Assembly (NCBI GenBank): GCA_905221605.1
Contig: CAJNDS010000715.1
Location: forward strand, 1-64,000
Length of the DNA stretch: 64,000 nt
Reading direction: 5' to 3'
Origin: Symbiodinium natans
Lineage: Eukaryota > Sar > Dinophyceae > Suessiales > Symbiodiniaceae
Shown piece by piece: positions 11,448 to 22,639 of this stretch (positions are counted from its first letter, which is position 1; every line of letters begins with the position of its first letter). The notes below the pieces were generated by a model. That model was not told the DNA's origin. It did not search any database and saw nothing but the letters and a program-made list of their open reading frames with translations. The translations under genes were made by a program, and so were the position numbers.

Positions 11448-11642
11448 TCATCCCAGCCACTGTGCCGACGTGGTAGCCGGCAGAGCTCCATTCACGGATC
11501 TTTCGCTTCTTGTACTCGTTGTAGATGCGGTTCCTGTAGGGCCGGTCACTCTAGGCTGAATACCCACGTGGATCGCAGATTCCAGCGCAAGATGCTGCTC
11601 CTGCAGACTGGGAAGCAGGTACCCAAGATCCCTGCTCAACAT
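11448..11642 (-). CDS. probable exon, unknown protein
   Basis: Reads LSRDLGYLLPSLQEQHLALE followed by SAIHVGIQPRVTGPTGTAST. An amphipathic helix is followed by a Ser/Thr-rich tail. No domain recognised. Confidence 0.5.
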   Translation of the reverse strand: MLSRDLGYLLPSLQEQHLALESAIHVGIQPRVTGPTGTASTTSTRSERSVNGALPATTSAQWLG

Positions 11643-11874
11643 GCTGCATGCTCAAAGCAGCTCTCAGGACTAGGATCCCAGCGCATCCCATTGACGTTGC
11701 CAAAGATTTACCTGGTTCCGGACAGACTTATCGGAAAATACCGGCTGCTCCGGATGATTGTTGCTGTCGGTGTCAAGGCACCGCCTGGGACCCCCCTTGC
11801 ATCGAAGGAAGTTAGAAAAAGGAAACGAAGAAATGCTGGATGTGCAGCCCATTAATTAATCCTCATGACTGCCT

Positions 11875-11954
11875 GCCTTGGCAAAGGCGTTGGCAACTGA
11901 TGATGTTGCCAGGAATGCCGCAAAGCATAGCAGCGGCCTCAGATGTTCAAGCAT
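11875..11954 (-). CDS. first exon with signal-peptide-like N-terminus
   Basis: ATG at 11954 opens MLEHLRPLLCFAAFLATSSV, then ANAFAKAG. This is a short N region, a hydrophobic core of about 12 residues and an A-x-A-type cleavage context (VANA). The frame closes at 11859, so an intron must follow, possibly from GCCAAG into GCAGGC with a GC donor. It would be the 5' end of a secreted, plastid-routed or membrane protein whose later exons lie below 11.65 kb (inference). Confidence 0.5.
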
Positions 11955-12910
11955 GTAGCCAGCTTGCTGATGACCTCTCTGACAGATACTGTACTCTGTG
12001 GCCCCACACCACGTAACCGTGGACGTCCTCTTACTGCTGCTGCTTTTGCATCCACGGCCACAAGCCCCTGCACCAAAAGTCTCACGCGCGACATGGTTCA
12101 CAGCCAGAAACTCATCCGGAGACTGTTACGAGGAAACCACCCAAACCAAGGGCAAACTTGCTTCCAGCAGCATTTTCCCTCTAAATTCTCCTGCGCGGAG
12201 CTGTGGAGCTTGCAATTTGTACCTGAATTTCTCCCTTGCTCGAGATACGGCATGTGCCGAAGCCAGGAGCCAGGATTGCCGGCAAAGTCTGCCTTCGTTC
12301 AGACATCCGTACTTCAAAGTACTTCCATTTACTTGCTTTAGATCGGCTTCTCACATCTTGGGTTCGCAGGCTTTTTACAGACCTTTTACAGAACTGGCCA
12401 GAAAAAATCTTCGCACATGAGTCGAACGAGGCTTTCCTCTGTCACTCCCGGTTTGGCCACAGCTGCAGCACGTTCCCGTAAGGGAATCTCAGGTGAGGCT
12501 TGCGAGGCTGATGCGCACGCAAAGACCGAAGCCGAACAAAATTTCAGAAGGAGCTCGCTTTGGCTTGGTAAGGCTACGGCAAATCCGCATTCCAGGCCAA
12601 AGGCCTGTGCCTTTTACCAAGCGCAGCCTTTCCTAAAAATCGGGTGCGAGGCTGAAAGCGCCTGGCTGAGTCTGTATATACTTCAAGAGATGAAGGAAGC
12701 CCAACAAGCCGTCCGGCGATGGGCAAGAGCAGCGGAGACACTCGGCTGCTGGCGAAGGCCACCCCCTTTGCTACAGCCACTATCATTGCTTCATGCCAGC
12801 TTGGGGGAGGGACGCCAGTAAAGTACCGGATATAGGGTAGAGGGCATCAACGCAGCTACCCTGCCAACCTTGCAGCTCTCCTTATCACAACTTGCATGCT
12901 CTATGAAAAC
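11955..12910. other. unresolved stretch
   Basis: Only weak open frames on both strands. A minus fragment near 12.62-12.72 kb (LVGLPSSLEVYTDSARRFQP) may be an exon. Confidence 0.35.
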
Positions 12911-12914
12911 AGCG

Positions 12915-13055
12915 CCTATTGTTCTGGCTGATTCTAGCTGCAGTCATGTCCTCTCGGAGAAAGTTCAGCGCGTCATTTCTTGGAGGCCTTCTTCCGTCAG
13001 GGGAACCAATACCATAGTTCCATCCTGGCGTGAAAGAACCCATGGCACCGTTCCT
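12915..13055 (-). CDS. probable exon, unknown protein
   Basis: Reads GAMGSFTPGWNYGIGSPDGR and then RPPRNDALNFLREDMTAARI. Protein-like with a Gly/Pro-rich start and helical end. No family recognised. Confidence 0.5.
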
Positions 13056-13141
13056 TGAGCCTGCGTGGAGCCTTGCCCGCAAAAGGCAGAGGGATCTTGC
13101 GGGCGAGGCTTGACAGCGAACAGCACTAACTATTCTCAAAA

Positions 13142-13477
13142 CTACTTGTCAGTGGCTTCCGCCACAGAGTTTCTCCTCAAAATTGTGAATGGCGAGGGGT
13201 TGCCATGCATTGCTGTGCATTGTTCAAAACCCCCGACTCCTTCTGCAGCTTGGAGGTCATCATCTGGTTTGTTGTGCCATTGGACAGCATCCATGCGAAG
13301 TCGTTCAAGGATACGTTCCTCAGTAACATCTTCACGCTCAACCTTCAGCTTCGTGCATTCCATCTTTCCGGCTACTGATGTGGATCGCCTCTTTAAAACC
13401 TTACAAACTTCTTTGAGAACCTCAAGACGGCAAAGAAAGGGATCCAAACATCGAAAGTTGCGGTCTCCACCGATCAA
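13142..13477 (-). CDS. exon, helical protein of unknown function
   Basis: An open frame of 111 codons containing LDPFLCRLEVLKEVCKVLKR, ECTKLKVEREDVTEERILER and HNKPDDDLQAAEGVGGFEQ. The charged helical middle part looks like coiled coil. Strong coding character, but no domain recognised. Exon ends were not placed. Confidence 0.6.
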   Translation of the reverse strand: MIGGDRNFRCLDPFLCRLEVLKEVCKVLKRRSTSVAGKMECTKLKVEREDVTEERILERLRMDAVQWHNKPDDDLQAAEGVGGFEQCTAMHGNPSPFTILRRNSVAEATDK

Positions 13478-13774
13478 ACCGAGTCACTGGTCTACCGTCG
13501 GCATAGAGAGACCCCAAGGGCCGTAACCTTGCAAGGGAAAAAGGCTAAATGTGAGCTGGGTACCTGCACGCGCACTTGCAGTTGAATGAGACGAGCTTGT
13601 GCCGTCCAGTCGCCGTATTCGGGATCCCAAATGGCAAGCAACCCCTGCACAAGTCAGTGCCACAAGTGTGGACAGCAGGCATCTTGCTCTAGAACCCTAG
13701 AAGCCGCGAGACAGGCATGTTCATATCTCTTGGGTGCGGCGCAAGTATGCGCAAGACTTGCACAATGACAAGAG

Positions 13775-13925
13775 TGTTGGAGTCGAAGATGCATGTCGGA
13801 GCATATCGAGGCCTGGTCGCCCACGCCTTCTTCCAACGCTGCCTGCAGGCGGTGCTTCTCCCACCAGAAACTACATGCTGGTGACTCTGCTCTAAACATC
13901 TCCACCGAGGTACCTTTCGTAGCCA
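13775..13925 (-). CDS. probable exon, unknown protein
   Basis: Reads KGTSVEMFRAESPACSFWWE and then KHRLQAALEEGVGDQASICS. Another minus frame over the same bases is also open but less protein-like. Confidence 0.45.
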
Positions 13926-14339
13926 AGTGGACACTTTTCCACCCGGGAAGCGCCAAATCTGGGAAGGACGAACAAGTATCAACCGAAAGATATTCACAAG
14001 CGGCTCATAACAGCTCTGTCGTTTTGTTTTTTCGAGGCTGCGGCCAGCTGCTCATTTGCGTGGGCAGTCAACACGGCACCTCAACCGGAACACTGGGATG
14101 ACACGACTTGACACAATTTAATAATTTGGCACAACTCCTTCAAGGCAGCCTATCGCAGCCACTCTCGGCACTCTGTAGCTCAGCGATGCTGAGGTCCGCT
14201 CTGCCACAGCGCCACTGGGAGCTGCCCTAGCGCTGGAGCAGTTGGCAAACGTTTGCACTCAGGAAAAGAGTTTGTCTCTGCAGATATACAACAGTGTTGA
14301 ACTGCACGAGCCAGTAGTGAGAGCTAGTTGTCTCCAGGT

Positions 14340-14651
14340 ACTTTCAGATGTCTGCCACCACCCTGCCTCTGGCTGCCAGAGCTCCAGGCGGAGCTGGCGC
14401 AGCGGAGGACGCGTAATCGTTGCCACCTTGCCCGGCGACTGTCGGCACCACGGGCCATAGAGATCTGGTTCATAGTGTTCCATGACATGTCTTAAGCCAC
14501 CGAAGAGAAGAAGCTGCATGTTTGCAAACTGGCATCGCTCGGCACCGCACCAGCTGTCCGAACACTCCAAATTGAGCGGCCTCACATACACGTCTGATGG
14601 CCAGTAGACGGTTGCAATCCAAGAGCTACCAGTACCGTTCATAAAGAACAC
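14340..14651 (-). CDS. exon, cysteine-containing unknown protein
   Basis: Reads FFMNGTGSSWIATVYWPSDV, then LNLECSDSWCGAERCQFANM, LFGGLRHVMEHYEPDLYGPW and RQSPGKVATITRPPLRQLRL. Strong coding character over about 300 bases. The spaced Cys residues suggest a disulphide or metal site (inference). No family recognised. Confidence 0.6.
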
Positions 14652-15384
14652 CGCAACAGCACCGCAGATAATTTGGGTGCTGATCAGTCAACATCAAGAG
14701 GATACGCGCATCCATGAAGCTCGTGACTCTGTGGTAGATGCAAAGTCCAGTAACATCATTACGCTTCCAACACAAGCTGTGAGGGGCAAGCACGAACCGC
14801 GCAGCTACAGTATTGCAAGACGTTCAACTCCCTCCACGTCCTCGGCAACATGCACATTGTTCCTGAGCGGCGCTTGAGCTGCTGTTGTGCGAGCTAACTC
14901 ACAACATGTGCGACACAGTCCAGGTCTAAGCATGGCGACATGCAACTCGCATAGATCTCGTCTGTAGCTGAATTTGTTGGAACCCGCAAAACCACGGGTG
15001 AAGGGCCACTGATGGCATGTTGGTTCTGGAAAGGACTACGCTAGCTCGGTTTGGCCGTGTGTCCCATCGGCGTCGACCCACGTTCCTTGAAAGTCCTCAG
15101 CAACACAGGGCGAGGCTCCGAGACGAAAATGCTACAACCCGCCCTGCCAAAAGTCTGAGTACAACAGCCCCGACAGAGCATGCATGTCATTCACATAAAA
15201 TGCGGAGTTTGTGTTTTCCTAGGTCTGCCTCTCCTTGCTTTTGTTACCATTGTCTGGCTCGGCACCTTGGTGGTTCACAGGCTTAGAAACTGTAATTTGA
15301 AGTGTTTTCCGAGTTTCCAGCTCCTGATTGTCACCAAAAGCGCACAAAAACTTCAAAATCACCCTATTTGTGTACGTTTGCCTG
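14652..15384. other. no supported gene
   Basis: Short open frames on both strands without coding character. The A/T content rises toward the repeat island that starts near 15.4 kb. Confidence 0.4.
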
Positions 15385-15725
15385 TTTGACTGTGCTCCAA
15401 ATCCCAGCAATTAATTACAGTAGTCCCGATCTTTTGATACTGTACATAGCAGTGTCTCCACATTTCCAAGTCCTGGGTGGTAAATTACATTGAAAATACT
15501 CCCAATCCTAGCAATTACAGTATTCACTTGCTTTAAAGACCGCAAATTGCAGTGTTCTCAGCAATTACAGTTCCACGGGAAATACATCGAAAATGCATCA
15601 CATCCGAGAAGCGTTGTTTTTTCAAGCTCCTGTACGTTCAAGAACGGGACCCAAACCTGCAACGCACACGGTTTATGTACGTTAGCCCGCATGAAAATGC
15701 TCCAAATCCTAACAATCACAGTATT
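15385..15725. repeat. diverged tandem repeat, AAT(C)CTAGCAATTACAGT units
   Basis: Related copies at about 15393 (CCAAATCCCAGCAATTAATT), 15502 (CCCAATCCTAGCAATTACAG), 15560 (CAGCAATTACAG) and 15699 (CCAAATCCTAACAATCACAG), each followed by a T-rich block. The irregular spacing suggests an old array. Confidence 0.6.
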
Positions 15726-15734
15726 TGACGGGTG

Positions 15735-16045
15735 TTGTTCAGCGGGGCGGATTGGGAGGGGTGCAGCTCCCCCCCCCCCCCCCATTGCAAACACGATGCT
15801 CGCATGACGGCTTTGGAAGGGATACGCTGGCTCGGCTTGTGCGCAGCACTCCCCCCGTGCCATTTGCAAACACAATGCTCCCACCATGGGTTTGGCCAGC
15901 ACAACGCATGATGTGTTTGCAAAGGATTCACATGGTCTTGAAGCAAGCTTGCGCGGCTGCAAAGAAAATGATGGGTTTGCTATTTGCAAACACAATGCTC
16001 GCATTGGAATTTTTATAGTGTTTTGAAGCAAGCTTGCGCGGCTTC
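15735..16045. repeat. repeat cluster with TTTGCAAACACAATGCTC and AAGCAAGCTTGCGCGGCT
   Basis: The word TTTGCAAACACAATGCTC or a close variant recurs at about 15784, 15860 and 15985. GAAGCAAGCTTGCGCGGCT occurs twice, near 15940 and 16023. A poly-C tract sits at about 15769-15783. It looks like partial duplications of a unit of about 100 bases. Confidence 0.65.
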
Positions 16046-16065
16046 TAAAACCGGGGGGGTTGGCC

Positions 16066-16162
16066 AGGGGGTCGCAGGACGGGACCGCAGGACCAGAGGA
16101 CCCAGGACCAGAGGACCGCAGGACCAGAGGACCGCAGGACCAGAGGACCACAGGACCAGCCA
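16066..16162. repeat. minisatellite, GGACCAGAGGACCGCA units
   Basis: About six imperfect copies of GGACCAGAGGACC with CGCA or CACA linkers. The long minus open frame across this and the next array is repeat-derived and is not called as a gene. Confidence 0.85.
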
Positions 16163-16227
16163 GACTTAAATTACACCACCGAAGACCCCAAACAGTCAAA
16201 GGCACGTCAATGAAACAGTGGAGACGA

Positions 16228-16340
16228 CGGAGACAAAGGGAGACGAAGGGAGACAAAGGGAGGCGAGGAGCACAGCAACCCGGCAACATAAAGGGAGACA
16301 AAGGGAGACACAGGGAGACAAAGGGAGACAAGGAGCCCAG
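16228..16340. repeat. 10-bp minisatellite GGGAGACAAA
   Basis: About ten copies of GGGAGACAAA and variants (GGGAGACGAA, GGGAGACACA), broken once by AGCAACCCGGCAACATAAA. Confidence 0.85.
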
Positions 16341-16531
16341 GAAGCCGGCAACAGTCCTCAGAATGGCGGCAATCCTTAAATGAATTTAGAACCCCAACAG
16401 TAGACTGTTTGGGGAAAAAGGCAAGTCCGAGCCAGATGGGCCAGACCTAGAAAAAACAACCAGATCCCACATTCCTTTCCTGCAAAACACACACTGTCCG
16501 GGACTGCTCTGCTGTTTTCAGCTAGGGCTCC

Positions 16532-16790
16532 TCAAGCGTCAGCCTTGGTCAGCGCAAAGTTCAATGAAAACCGCTTTAAGCACACTTTAGAGACTAGCCT
16601 CTGGATGTGTTCATGGGCTGCTGCCTCGCACAAGCAACGCAACCAGGACTGGCTGTGCTTCAGATGCATTACTGCCCAGCAGCGTCTCCTTGCGTTCGCT
16701 CGATGCAGTTGAGCACGTTTGCTCAACCTGGTCACTGTCCCCAGACTGAATGTATCAGGAGCTTGCATTTCAACATTAGCACCAATGACT
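16532..16790 (-). CDS. possible exon, unknown protein
   Basis: Minus frame with VVIGANVEMQAPDTFSLGTV and RLSKRAQLHRANARRRCWAV, open to 16532. It follows a (CAG/CGG)n tract at 16798-16833. Coding is possible but not firm. Confidence 0.3.
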
Positions 16791-16797
16791 ACTGCAC

Positions 16798-16833
16798 AGC
16801 AGCAGCAGCAGCGGCGGCGGCGGCGGCGGCAGC
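16798..16833. repeat. CAGCAG/CGGCGG trinucleotide run
   Basis: About twelve triplets, CAG then CGG, in pure register. No exon can be assigned over it with confidence. Confidence 0.85.
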
Positions 16834-17509
16834 AAGACCAACCGCAATCAACGACGCGAAAAAATGACAACAAAAAGAACCATCACCACAACCTCAACTG
16901 CAACAGCAAAAGCAACCACCATCGCCGCCACCAGCAAATGAAATGGATGCGGCCCTATGGCAAAAGCAGACATCCAACTGTCACCCGTGAACACAATACT
17001 GTGACACCACATACGCTACAGCACAACCGGGATGACGTGCCTTCTCTGTCACGACAGGAGAGGTGTCCTGCCCGCGGAGACCCCTCTCAAGTCTCGTGGT
17101 TGCTTTCTACGGGTGATGTAGTCCTTGGAGGGACTGCGAGTTGCGCCGCTGGAGCTGGAGCTTGCCTGCGTTGACATTTTGAAAAGCATGTGAAAGTAGC
17201 ACCTCAAGCCAACGTTGCCTCATGCCAAGATCAAGGCCCCATGCACTGAACCCCTAGCGACGCCTCACTGGGTGGGCGCAGGCCATGGAGCTGCATGGGC
17301 CAGGACCTTCCCTGGCAGAAGTCAGTTTCCGAAGACTGCTACGAAGACTACGACTACGAAGCGGCGTTCTGCGGTGTTGATCCGGGGGCCTTGACAACAG
17401 CTTTGCTCCGAAGGATCCGTCTGTCGACGGGCGCAACAAAAACCTCGATTGCTGCAAAGGGAACATGTGGCTACAGCGCCACAAGGTCTCAAGCGCACGA
17501 AACCTAGTA

Positions 17510-17620
17510 ACGTTCAACCGCTTTTTGCGAGCTTGAGGCTTTGGTCTTGCGCATCACTGCATCTAGCTTGGCCAAGTTCTTCTCGACCGCAGCAGCGCTT
17601 GCCATTTGTCCAACGTCTTT
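17510..17620 (-). CDS. coiled-coil exon, unknown protein
   Basis: Reads DVGQMASAAAVEKNLAKLDA, then VMRKTKASSSQKAVERY to a stop. An A-rich and T-rich stretch ending in AAAAAG precedes it and could hold the acceptor. Clear heptad-like spacing. An overlapping frame (KTLDKWQALLRSRRTWPS) is less convincing. Confidence 0.5.
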
Positions 17621-18950
17621 TTATTTTCTATTGTGGCACGCTGCTTCAAAAATTGGCTACAATCACGAGCCACACTGCCTGCGGTACATTGGCCAATGAT
17701 CGCTGATTCAGCAGTGGTCTGCGAACGCCAACAGATGCACGGATGTGACGTGACGTGTAAAGAACTATAACGCCACTGCAGCTTCCCGTTAACCCATCGA
17801 CTGTAGTAACGCAGCATACAAACGTATACAAACGCCTTACAGTGCCTTACAGAGCCTTTACACCAAAATACGAACCCCATCGAACCCCAAAACCCTGAGA
17901 GCCAAAAGCTTAAACACTCAACTCGCTTGCGATGACCTCTGCCGTTGTGACACCACGCTGTGTCAACCATGGCAAAAGGACAAAGACTGCAGGTAGTTTC
18001 GACCATAGGCTTGAGTAGGAATTGCCATCTAACGTGAAAGGCTGCTGGAGGCGTGGTGGCTTTGCCTGTGTACTCAACGAAGTCTGAATCTGCGTGAGGC
18101 AGGCGACCGACGATGTACTAAGCACGGCTGCACAGCTTTCAACCGAGTTCGCCAACGAGTCCAGTCTACAGCACACAGCAATCACGCACACTGACCCAGA
18201 GTGAGGCAAGATGCTTGGTCAAAATGGAAGCAGCAGCGCCATGAAGCCCAAGCTTACACTTACCGCCTGGCGGCGGGTCACAGCAGGCGGCAGAACGGCA
18301 GAACATTTTGTAAATGCAGCCGGTAGCCTTTGGCGTCGCCAGAGCTGCGGAGAGCTATCAACACATCGCAGCAAAGGACTGACGCCAAGCACTGGAAACT
18401 GCTTTTTGTAAACACTTCGAATTCCGGGCTACAGGCGCGACACCTCGAACTTACACTTTCCTGGTGATGTAGGCTCCGGCTCACTGAACACAGGGGTTGT
18501 TTGTTACTGTGTCTGTAGCCCAGGCCGACTGAAATTAAGGTGGCCAGTCGCCACCGCCCGGTGCTCATGAAAATCCTGAATATTCCTCCTTAGCCTTAGC
18601 CATGTGAGAACCAGAAACGCAACGCAGTTTTGCTGACAGCTGCTGGCCCGCAGCTACATAACTCAATTTCAACAGCATCTATCAAAACCTAACCCCATTT
18701 CAACACCCATCAGCATCTCTCAAAACAAGGGCCTGTACTAACTCCAGGAATTACCAGCCGTGCAGCATCATGTAGACACATTAAATGCAGAAACTGCTGT
18801 GGCCATGTAACTTCGAGCAAGCTGTGCACTTGTCTTCACATGCGTTTCAGTATGTATCACAAGCCGTAAACCTTTCGATGGCAACGCAAGCAACAGGCAT
18901 TGTCTGCACTCGTGGCAGTTGCGGGAAGCGCTTCCCGTCTGGTCGGACTT
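17621..18950. other. probable intron or intergenic DNA
   Basis: No confident exon. The minus open frame at 18278-18568 is weakly protein-like. Confidence 0.4.
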
Positions 18951-19139
18951 TCAGCTGTGGTGCATGCACCTGGGCTGGACTTTTGGGCTTGCAATGACTT
19001 GCTCGGCTTCGGCCAAGTGCTTCCAGTCCAACGACACAGTATAAAGCATGCTATTGAAGTCGTCTTCCAGCGACAACATGTTGTGAACGTTGTGAAGGCA
19101 CAACGAGTGCAGGGGAATTCTGGTCGGTTCGCACATCAA
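18951..19139 (-). CDS. probable exon, unknown protein
   Basis: Reads NVHNMLSLEDDFNSMLYTVS and then LDWKHLAEAEQVIASPKVQP. Protein-like and helical. No domain recognised. Confidence 0.5.
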   Translation of the reverse strand: MMCEPTRIPLHSLCLHNVHNMLSLEDDFNSMLYTVSLDWKHLAEAEQVIASPKVQPRCMHHS

Positions 19140-19689
19140 CGCAGCCAGCTCGCTGTTCTAAGGATCGGGCCCCCTGGTGCCATCCTACAGCAAATTACAT
19201 CGCAGCTTGAGTGAAACTTTGGCGTCTGCTATCTATACGTGCCAGTGAGCGGCATGAACCATTGGCTTCCACACTGGAATCATGATGTAGCTTGAAAACC
19301 TTCTTTGGCCGACTTCACTTCCTAAAGCTACGGCGAGTGAGGCCCCGTGTGGCCTTCAGGAGTCTGTGGCTCTGCGGGCTGCTTCACTTGACGCACATTA
19401 AGCTACACAATGCTACACGTCGGAAAAACCGACTTGGCCATGGGACCTCACTCACAAGATGGTCATGAACGACCCAGTTGTGGAGCTGCTATGAGGCTTC
19501 GTCTGCCTCAGAACTGCCCTCTTTTACCCAAGCTGCGTCGCCAGTCAGGCAGCCTCGGCCGCCACATTGTCTTCAACACACGAGAAAGATGTATAAAGAT
19601 GTAACATCTGGCTTAACACCGTTCTTCTAAAGCTCGCGAGGGAGGCTCCGGCAACTCGAACTAACTAAACTACTAAACTTCCTAAACAT

Positions 19690-19845
19690 TCTCGAAAGCC
19701 CCCTCTCCAAGAGTCTCTCAGCCCTCTCAATGTCTTCGAATACTCAGCCTGCAAATCCTCTCCAGAAGCCCTCTCAGCTGCCTCGCGGGATTTCGAGGCA
19801 CCTCGGGTCTCGGCTTGGCTTTTTCGTCCGTACATCATAATGTGA
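19690..19845 (-). CDS. possible exon, charged helical segment
   Basis: Reads RGASKSREAAERASGEDLQA and then EYSKTLRGLRDSWRGGF. It is directly preceded, in transcription order, by the 10-bp tandem array at 19852-19894, through which the frame stays open. Confidence 0.35.
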
Positions 19846-19851
19846 TCTTTT

Positions 19852-19894
19852 GACATCTTTTGACATCTTTTGACATCTTTTGACATCTTTTTGC
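19852..19894. repeat. 10-bp tandem repeat TTTTGACATC
   Basis: Just over four near-perfect copies of TTTTGACATC. In the minus strand it reads as AAAGATGTCA, giving KRCQKMSKDV-like peptides. Confidence 0.9.
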
Positions 19895-20239
19895 CTATGC
19901 AGACGTGGAGCTCGTTGAGCTCGTTGAGCTTGAATCCTCGACAGCTTTGTCTGCCTGTCAAGCGGTCACATACGAGGGTTACTGAGAAAAGGGAGCTCAA
20001 AATGATTCGCTGATCTTGGAAGTCATGGGCCTTCAGAGATGCAGCGGTGAGCTAGGCAGCTATGCTGACTCGAAATCCGGAGAAGGAATTTGCGTTCAGT
20101 TGCGAAGGCTTAGCCCAGTTTAGCCCATCCGTCACCTCTGAGGCTTCCTGGACCTGGCAGTCCAAGAACTGACGCCTCCGCGAGGAAACACATGTCAAGC
20201 CATTGCATGGTAGTGTCGGCCAACTTCACTTCTTCAGAC

Positions 20240-20520
20240 ATCCATGGAGCTCAGAAAACCTCCCTGCAGCGCCTTGCTTGACTGCTTTCTACATCCAGAC
20301 TTGCCTGAGCTGTGTGTAGGTCCGATTTTCCCGGTCGAGGTCGATGGCACTCCCAATGTACCTTCACAACCGTGTTGAGCAGCATTTTGAAGTGATGCGC
20401 TTTCCCTCCATGCAACTCGAAATTTAGGATCCAGGGTCACTCCAAGGCTTTCTTCGAGTCGTTGAGATACGCATGAAGCGTTGCAAGATTCGCGAAGCAG
20501 ACCTAAGTCGCAACGTAGCG
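20240..20520 (-). CDS. exon, unknown protein
   Basis: Reads DLGLLRESCNASCVSQRLEE, then SLGVTLDPKFRVAWRESASL and NAAQHGCEGTLGVPSTSTGK. Strong coding character over about 270 bases. No recognised family. Confidence 0.6.
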
Positions 20521-20769
20521 GCATGGATAAAACATGTTTTGTCGAGGCAAACTTGGCTCCTTGATCTGGCGGCAGCCTTCAAAGAATAAGACGGAGAGGT
20601 TCTCAGGTAGCCGGTAGCCCATTGTGTTGGCTTGGACTCTAAGTTCACCTTCGAATTATGACTGGTCGGATGTGTCTTCCACAGCAGGGGCAGAGTTTGG
20701 CAGACTACTCCGAGAAGTCCATGTATGGCTAGGCGAATGTCGGTCTGACTGGCACAGGAGAACACCAAA

Positions 20770-20870
20770 AAAGCTGGTAAAGTAAATGTCGTTGACATCA
20801 AAATCCAGGTTCCGCGCATGAAGAGCCGGATCAAGCGCCACCTTTGCAGCTGTGGTAAGAGGCGAGGTGG
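20770..20870 (-). CDS. exon fragment, unknown protein
   Basis: Reads LTTAAKVALDPALHARNLDF and then DVNDIYFTSFFGVLL. Convincing protein text in a short block. The limits are estimates. Confidence 0.5.
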
Positions 20871-21449
20871 TGCAGGTGGTTAAGGGCGGGGAGGGGGAGG
20901 CGCGGGCCGGGCAGGGCTTTCTGAGTCTCGACTTGTGCAGCGAGGCTGCTAACAGACAGCAATGTTTTACTGTGATCGTTGAAGTTAGAAGAAATGCAAC
21001 AACTAAAATGCTTGGTGCCACACTGCTCGCTTGTAGCTTTCGATGGCTTCCGGCACCTGGTCCAATGACCTTCTCACACAGATACTGGCTTTACACCGAG
21101 TGCAAAGTAGAGGGAAGTGCCTGATTGCAGGGCACCCTTGCAAGGTAACTTTTGCTGAGGCTAGCAGCGTGAGCAGTGGAGATACGAAAGCAAGCTCAGC
21201 TGAAAGACTTTGCTCATCAAGGTTCGAACAAACCTACACCAACAGAGTTTCAAGCTGGGTGGGGCGGCAAAAACCCTTTCTGTATCTGACTGTACCTTTC
21301 TAGACAGTCAGGCTTTGTGGTTTAGCACTCGTCACAGCATTGAGATCAGTCCAGCATTGGAAAATGGCGGGGAGCCGACTGCATTGCAACACCCAAGTGC
21401 GCCCATACCTGCAAGGCTCAGAACCGCCACTATTGCTAATGATCATGTG

Positions 21450-21795
21450 ACTTTTAAAAAGCGTGGTGCAACATGAGAGCATACATTTGCCTCGGCCGTG
21501 ATCACCGCACCATTTGTACCGGGCTCCGAGCCAAGACCCGACTCCTGGACCGCACGCCATATCTCCATACGCCGTGTGTTGCCAACAGACTTGATACACA
21601 AGCTGCTGGCAAACGATCTCAAGCGATCTGGAACGCTTGCCTGCAGAATCTCCAGCGTTCGCCGGAAAAGCGGAACTGCCTGTAACGCACATGGAATCAA
21701 CAGTACCGCCGCAAGTTGCGACAACGGCCTCAGAGAATCGCTGTCGTTGGCAAAGAACCTGCGAGTCGCTTGGCAATCAAGCACCCTCTGGCCAC
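21450..21795 (-). CDS. exon, helical repeat-like protein
   Basis: Reads LSQLAAVLLIPCALQAVPLF, RRTLEILQASVPDRLRSFAS and LCIKSVGNTRRMEIWRAVQE. The alternating hydrophobic helices resemble HEAT or armadillo-like repeats, but this is a shape argument only. No family assigned. Probably in the same gene as the exons at 21826 and 22366. Confidence 0.6.
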
Positions 21796-21825
21796 TCAAT
21801 AGTGTTCCTCATGTGCCCTTTCAAG

Positions 21826-21980
21826 AGTAAACTTTACCAGCACCACTCTGCTCTGCTTTCTGCTGGGCCTCCGCCTGCTGGAAACAATCCTTCGAAACAG
21901 CACGAAAACTTTGTTCTGATGCCTTCGCCATTCCCAATGCAAGCAAATCACAGCACTCCCGAGCAGGACGGCATGCAACG
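21826..21980 (-). CDS. exon, helical protein
   Basis: Reads RPARECCDLLALGMAKASEQ, then SFRAVSKDCFQQAEAQQKAE. It is directly upstream of the exon at 21450 on the coding strand, with an intron of only a few tens of bases between them. Confidence 0.55.
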
Positions 21981-22365
21981 TGACACAATCTTTGATTCTC
22001 CAATCCTCAATACAGTAGATATAGCAGCATTCAGCTTGTGCATATGCAGCAATTGGAACTCTTATGTCCTGTGCCGCAAGTGGCAACGTGCCGCCTTTTC
22101 GGCCATCGGACCTTAAATGGTGACGCCCGAAGAAATGCAATTTTGGGATCCTCCCGAAAGATTTGTACATTGTCCCTCTTCTTGGTTCCAACTGTCTCAT
22201 TTTTGTTTCGCTTGGAATCCGGAGCGGGGATGCGCCCCTACTCCAACCCCACTTCTTGTCTCCATTGTTCTTTCGTTTGGCTTGTAGGTCTCTGAGATGA
22301 CTTTGCAGGATAGTGCAACCTCTGTGGGGTTGTTTAGGAGTAGAACTAATTGAGTTTTGCTGTCT

Positions 22366-22585
22366 TTACTTTCGGCTGGGATCGAGGCGGGTGTCACTTG
22401 TCAGCAACAAGAAGCTGACATCATATTGTAGATTCAATCTTGGTTCCGGACAGAAGTTCGCTCTTGTCCCCGCCAGTCTCCTTCCGACAAGGCAAGCAAT
22501 AGTCACGCCAGCATGTTCACGGAGCCCACTGAACACATTGTGCCATTTCTGGCGCTGTGCATCAAACCCCTTTAGTCACAACGTG
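22366..22585 (-). CDS. exon without its own start, unknown protein
   Basis: An internal frame reading DAQRQKWHNVFSGLREHAGV, then TIACLVGRRLAGTRANFCPE and LNLQYDVSFLLLTSDTRLD, closing with TAA at 22366. Very protein-like over more than 60 codons. No start codon is present, as expected for an internal or terminal exon. Confidence 0.6.
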
Positions 22586-22639
22586 CGCACCGCTCCTTGT
22601 GACCACCTGCATGCAGCTCAGCATGATCATATGACACGT

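Noticed and set aside
15558-16331. 257-codon minus frame with repeated SPFVSLCLPL text
   Set aside because: It is the translation of the GGGAGACAAA and GGACCAGAGG minisatellites plus a poly-C tract.
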